From NCBI GenBank assembly GCA_039024315.1, contig JBCCQN010000128.1, forward strand, positions 1 through 23,532: a stretch of DNA of 23,532 bases, written 5' to 3'. The position numbers were made by a program, and so were the translations under genes. Source of the DNA: JBCAWW01 sp039024315. Its GTDB lineage: Bacteria > Bacteroidota > Bacteroidia > J057. Positions 22,884-23,532 of the stretch are shown here, piece after piece. Within the stretch, counting starts at the first letter, position 1; every line of letters begins with the position of its first letter. Below the pieces are notes generated by a model. It was not told the DNA's origin, did not search any database, and saw nothing but the letters and a program-made list of their open reading frames with translations.

Positions 22884-23532
22884 CCAATTCGCGTCCGTCA
22901 CTTTTACGTTTGATTTGATGGTAATAAGTGTCTTCCGCTTGCGGAACGGCCTCACTGATGATGGTGTCCCCATAGACCCCTTCTGCTCGGATCATCAAAT
23001 CAATAGAAATCAATTCACGCGCTGCTAGCCAGTCTAGGGACAGCGCCTCCAAGGGCCACTGAAAAAACAAAAAATTACTGACGTGATCATTAGCATCTAG
23101 ATCATGCCAACGCACCGGAAATTCGACGCTTTGCCCCTCCCCTTCTGGTCTGCGAAATCGTTCGCGGGCACGTGGCAAGGCTGTAACTTCGGTAGGTACT
23201 TGCACGATGGCATCAAAATCCTTTGGCACCGCGATCATTTTGCGCGTATTGAGATCCAGCACCAACCAAGTACTGGTAGCGGCAGCAATGAGTTTACCAG
23301 AACGGTCATAAACCCGATAATCCCGATAAACAAAGCTCTTTTCATTACCGCTAGGCCAGCTCTGTACCCTGATCTCTTCACTTAGCTTGGGTGCCCGATA
23401 TACCTCTAGCTTGAAGCGAATCAAGACCCAGCTAATCCCCATACTTTGTAAGCGTTTCACCCCTGCGTCCAACTCCTCAGCGCTTAGCCAAGCCACTTCC
23501 TGCATCTGACTGACCATAGCCGAAAGACTCGC
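22858..23532 (-). CDS. Acyl-ACP thioesterase-like protein (double hotdog), 5' end outside window
   Basis: The frame is open to the right edge (ASLSA before the ATG at 23517). The family normally has more sequence before the QEVAW motif, so the ATG at 23517 is unlikely to be the true start. The first hotdog has MQEVAWLSAEELDAG and GISWVLIRFKLEVYRAPKL; the second has FPVRWHDLDANDHVSNF (residues 133-149 from that ATG), the typical D-x-N-x-H active-site type motif. By family knowledge it releases fatty acids from acyl carrier protein in the cytoplasm. The C-terminus RELARALSRWR looks complete. Its last 26 bp overlap the end of the convergent serine hydrolase gene. The segment VPQAEDT corresponds at DNA level to a TTCCGC-TT-GCGGAA palindrome at 22933. 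Confidence 0.9.
   Translation of the reverse strand, partial: ASLSAMVSQMQEVAWLSAEELDAGVKRLQSMGISWVLIRFKLEVYRAPKLSEEIRVQSWPSGNEKSFVYRDYRVYDRSGKLIAAATSTWLVLDLNTRKMIAVPKDFDAIVQVPTEVTALPRARERFRRPEGEGQSVEFPVRWHDLDANDHVSNFLFFQWPLEALSLDWLAARELISIDLMIRAEGVYGDTIISEAVPQAEDTYYHQIKRKSDGRELARALSRWR

Overview
This window looks like a chromosomal segment of a Bacteroidota bacterium, most plausibly a gliding or surface-attached member of the Saprospiria. The reasons are three proteins with C-terminal domains of the type IX secretion system (T9SS), SprB-like adhesin repeats, several lipoproteins with Bacteroidota-style signal peptides, starts without obvious Shine-Dalgarno sequences, and a GH3/beta-lactamase-family protein of a kind I know mainly from this phylum. 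The genus assignment is inference. I see no tRNA, rRNA, CRISPR array, transposase or phage gene.

Layout. 1-4997 (+): the tail of a large SprB-repeat protein ending in a gliding-motility (CHU_C, type B) domain, then a second secreted protein ending in a T9SS type A domain, closed by a terminator at 5112-5147. 5145-7283 (-): a lipoprotein prolyl oligopeptidase. 7496-8615 (-): an ECF sigma factor whose gene overlaps that of a multi-pass membrane protein. 8828-13964 (-): a tight three-gene operon of Planctomycete type (PSCyt1-DUF1549-DUF1553 lipoprotein, Tat-exported DUF1501 protein, and a DUF2231-membrane/cytochrome c/leucine-rich-repeat fusion). 14118-14972 (+): a membrane-anchored glycerophosphodiester phosphodiesterase. 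14974-15657 (-): a small outer-membrane barrel. 16066-17151 (-): gcvT of the glycine cleavage system, with its own terminator. 17500-19725 (+): a calcium-binding thrombospondin-3-repeat surface protein with a type A sorting domain. 19784-20215 (-): a cysteine-rich lipoprotein. 20748-22883 (+): a serine hydrolase carrying what looks like an orphan GH3 C-terminal domain. 22858-23532 (-): an acyl-ACP thioesterase-like gene cut by the right edge.

How the genes fit together. Most products act in the envelope or outside the cell: T9SS-exported adhesins, a peptidase, a phosphodiesterase, a serine hydrolase and haem-containing periplasmic proteins. This suits a cell that handles polymers at its surface. 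The three-gene haem operon is the clearest functional unit, with three c-type haem sites in two proteins next to a sulfatase-like DUF1501 protein; its substrate is unknown.

The least explained material lies between the genes. A short hairpin family with a constant GCRGAACG side occurs about eight times in the intergenic spacers, with paired changes in the stem. The 15.7-16.05 kb spacer is a stack of palindromes. The 20.2-20.75 kb spacer carries a degenerate 28-bp direct repeat that looks like a regulatory site. Two domain architectures also merit attention: a propeller-like segment inserted into an Ig-like domain (gene 1935-4997), and the GH3_C/beta-lactamase protein without a GH3 catalytic barrel.
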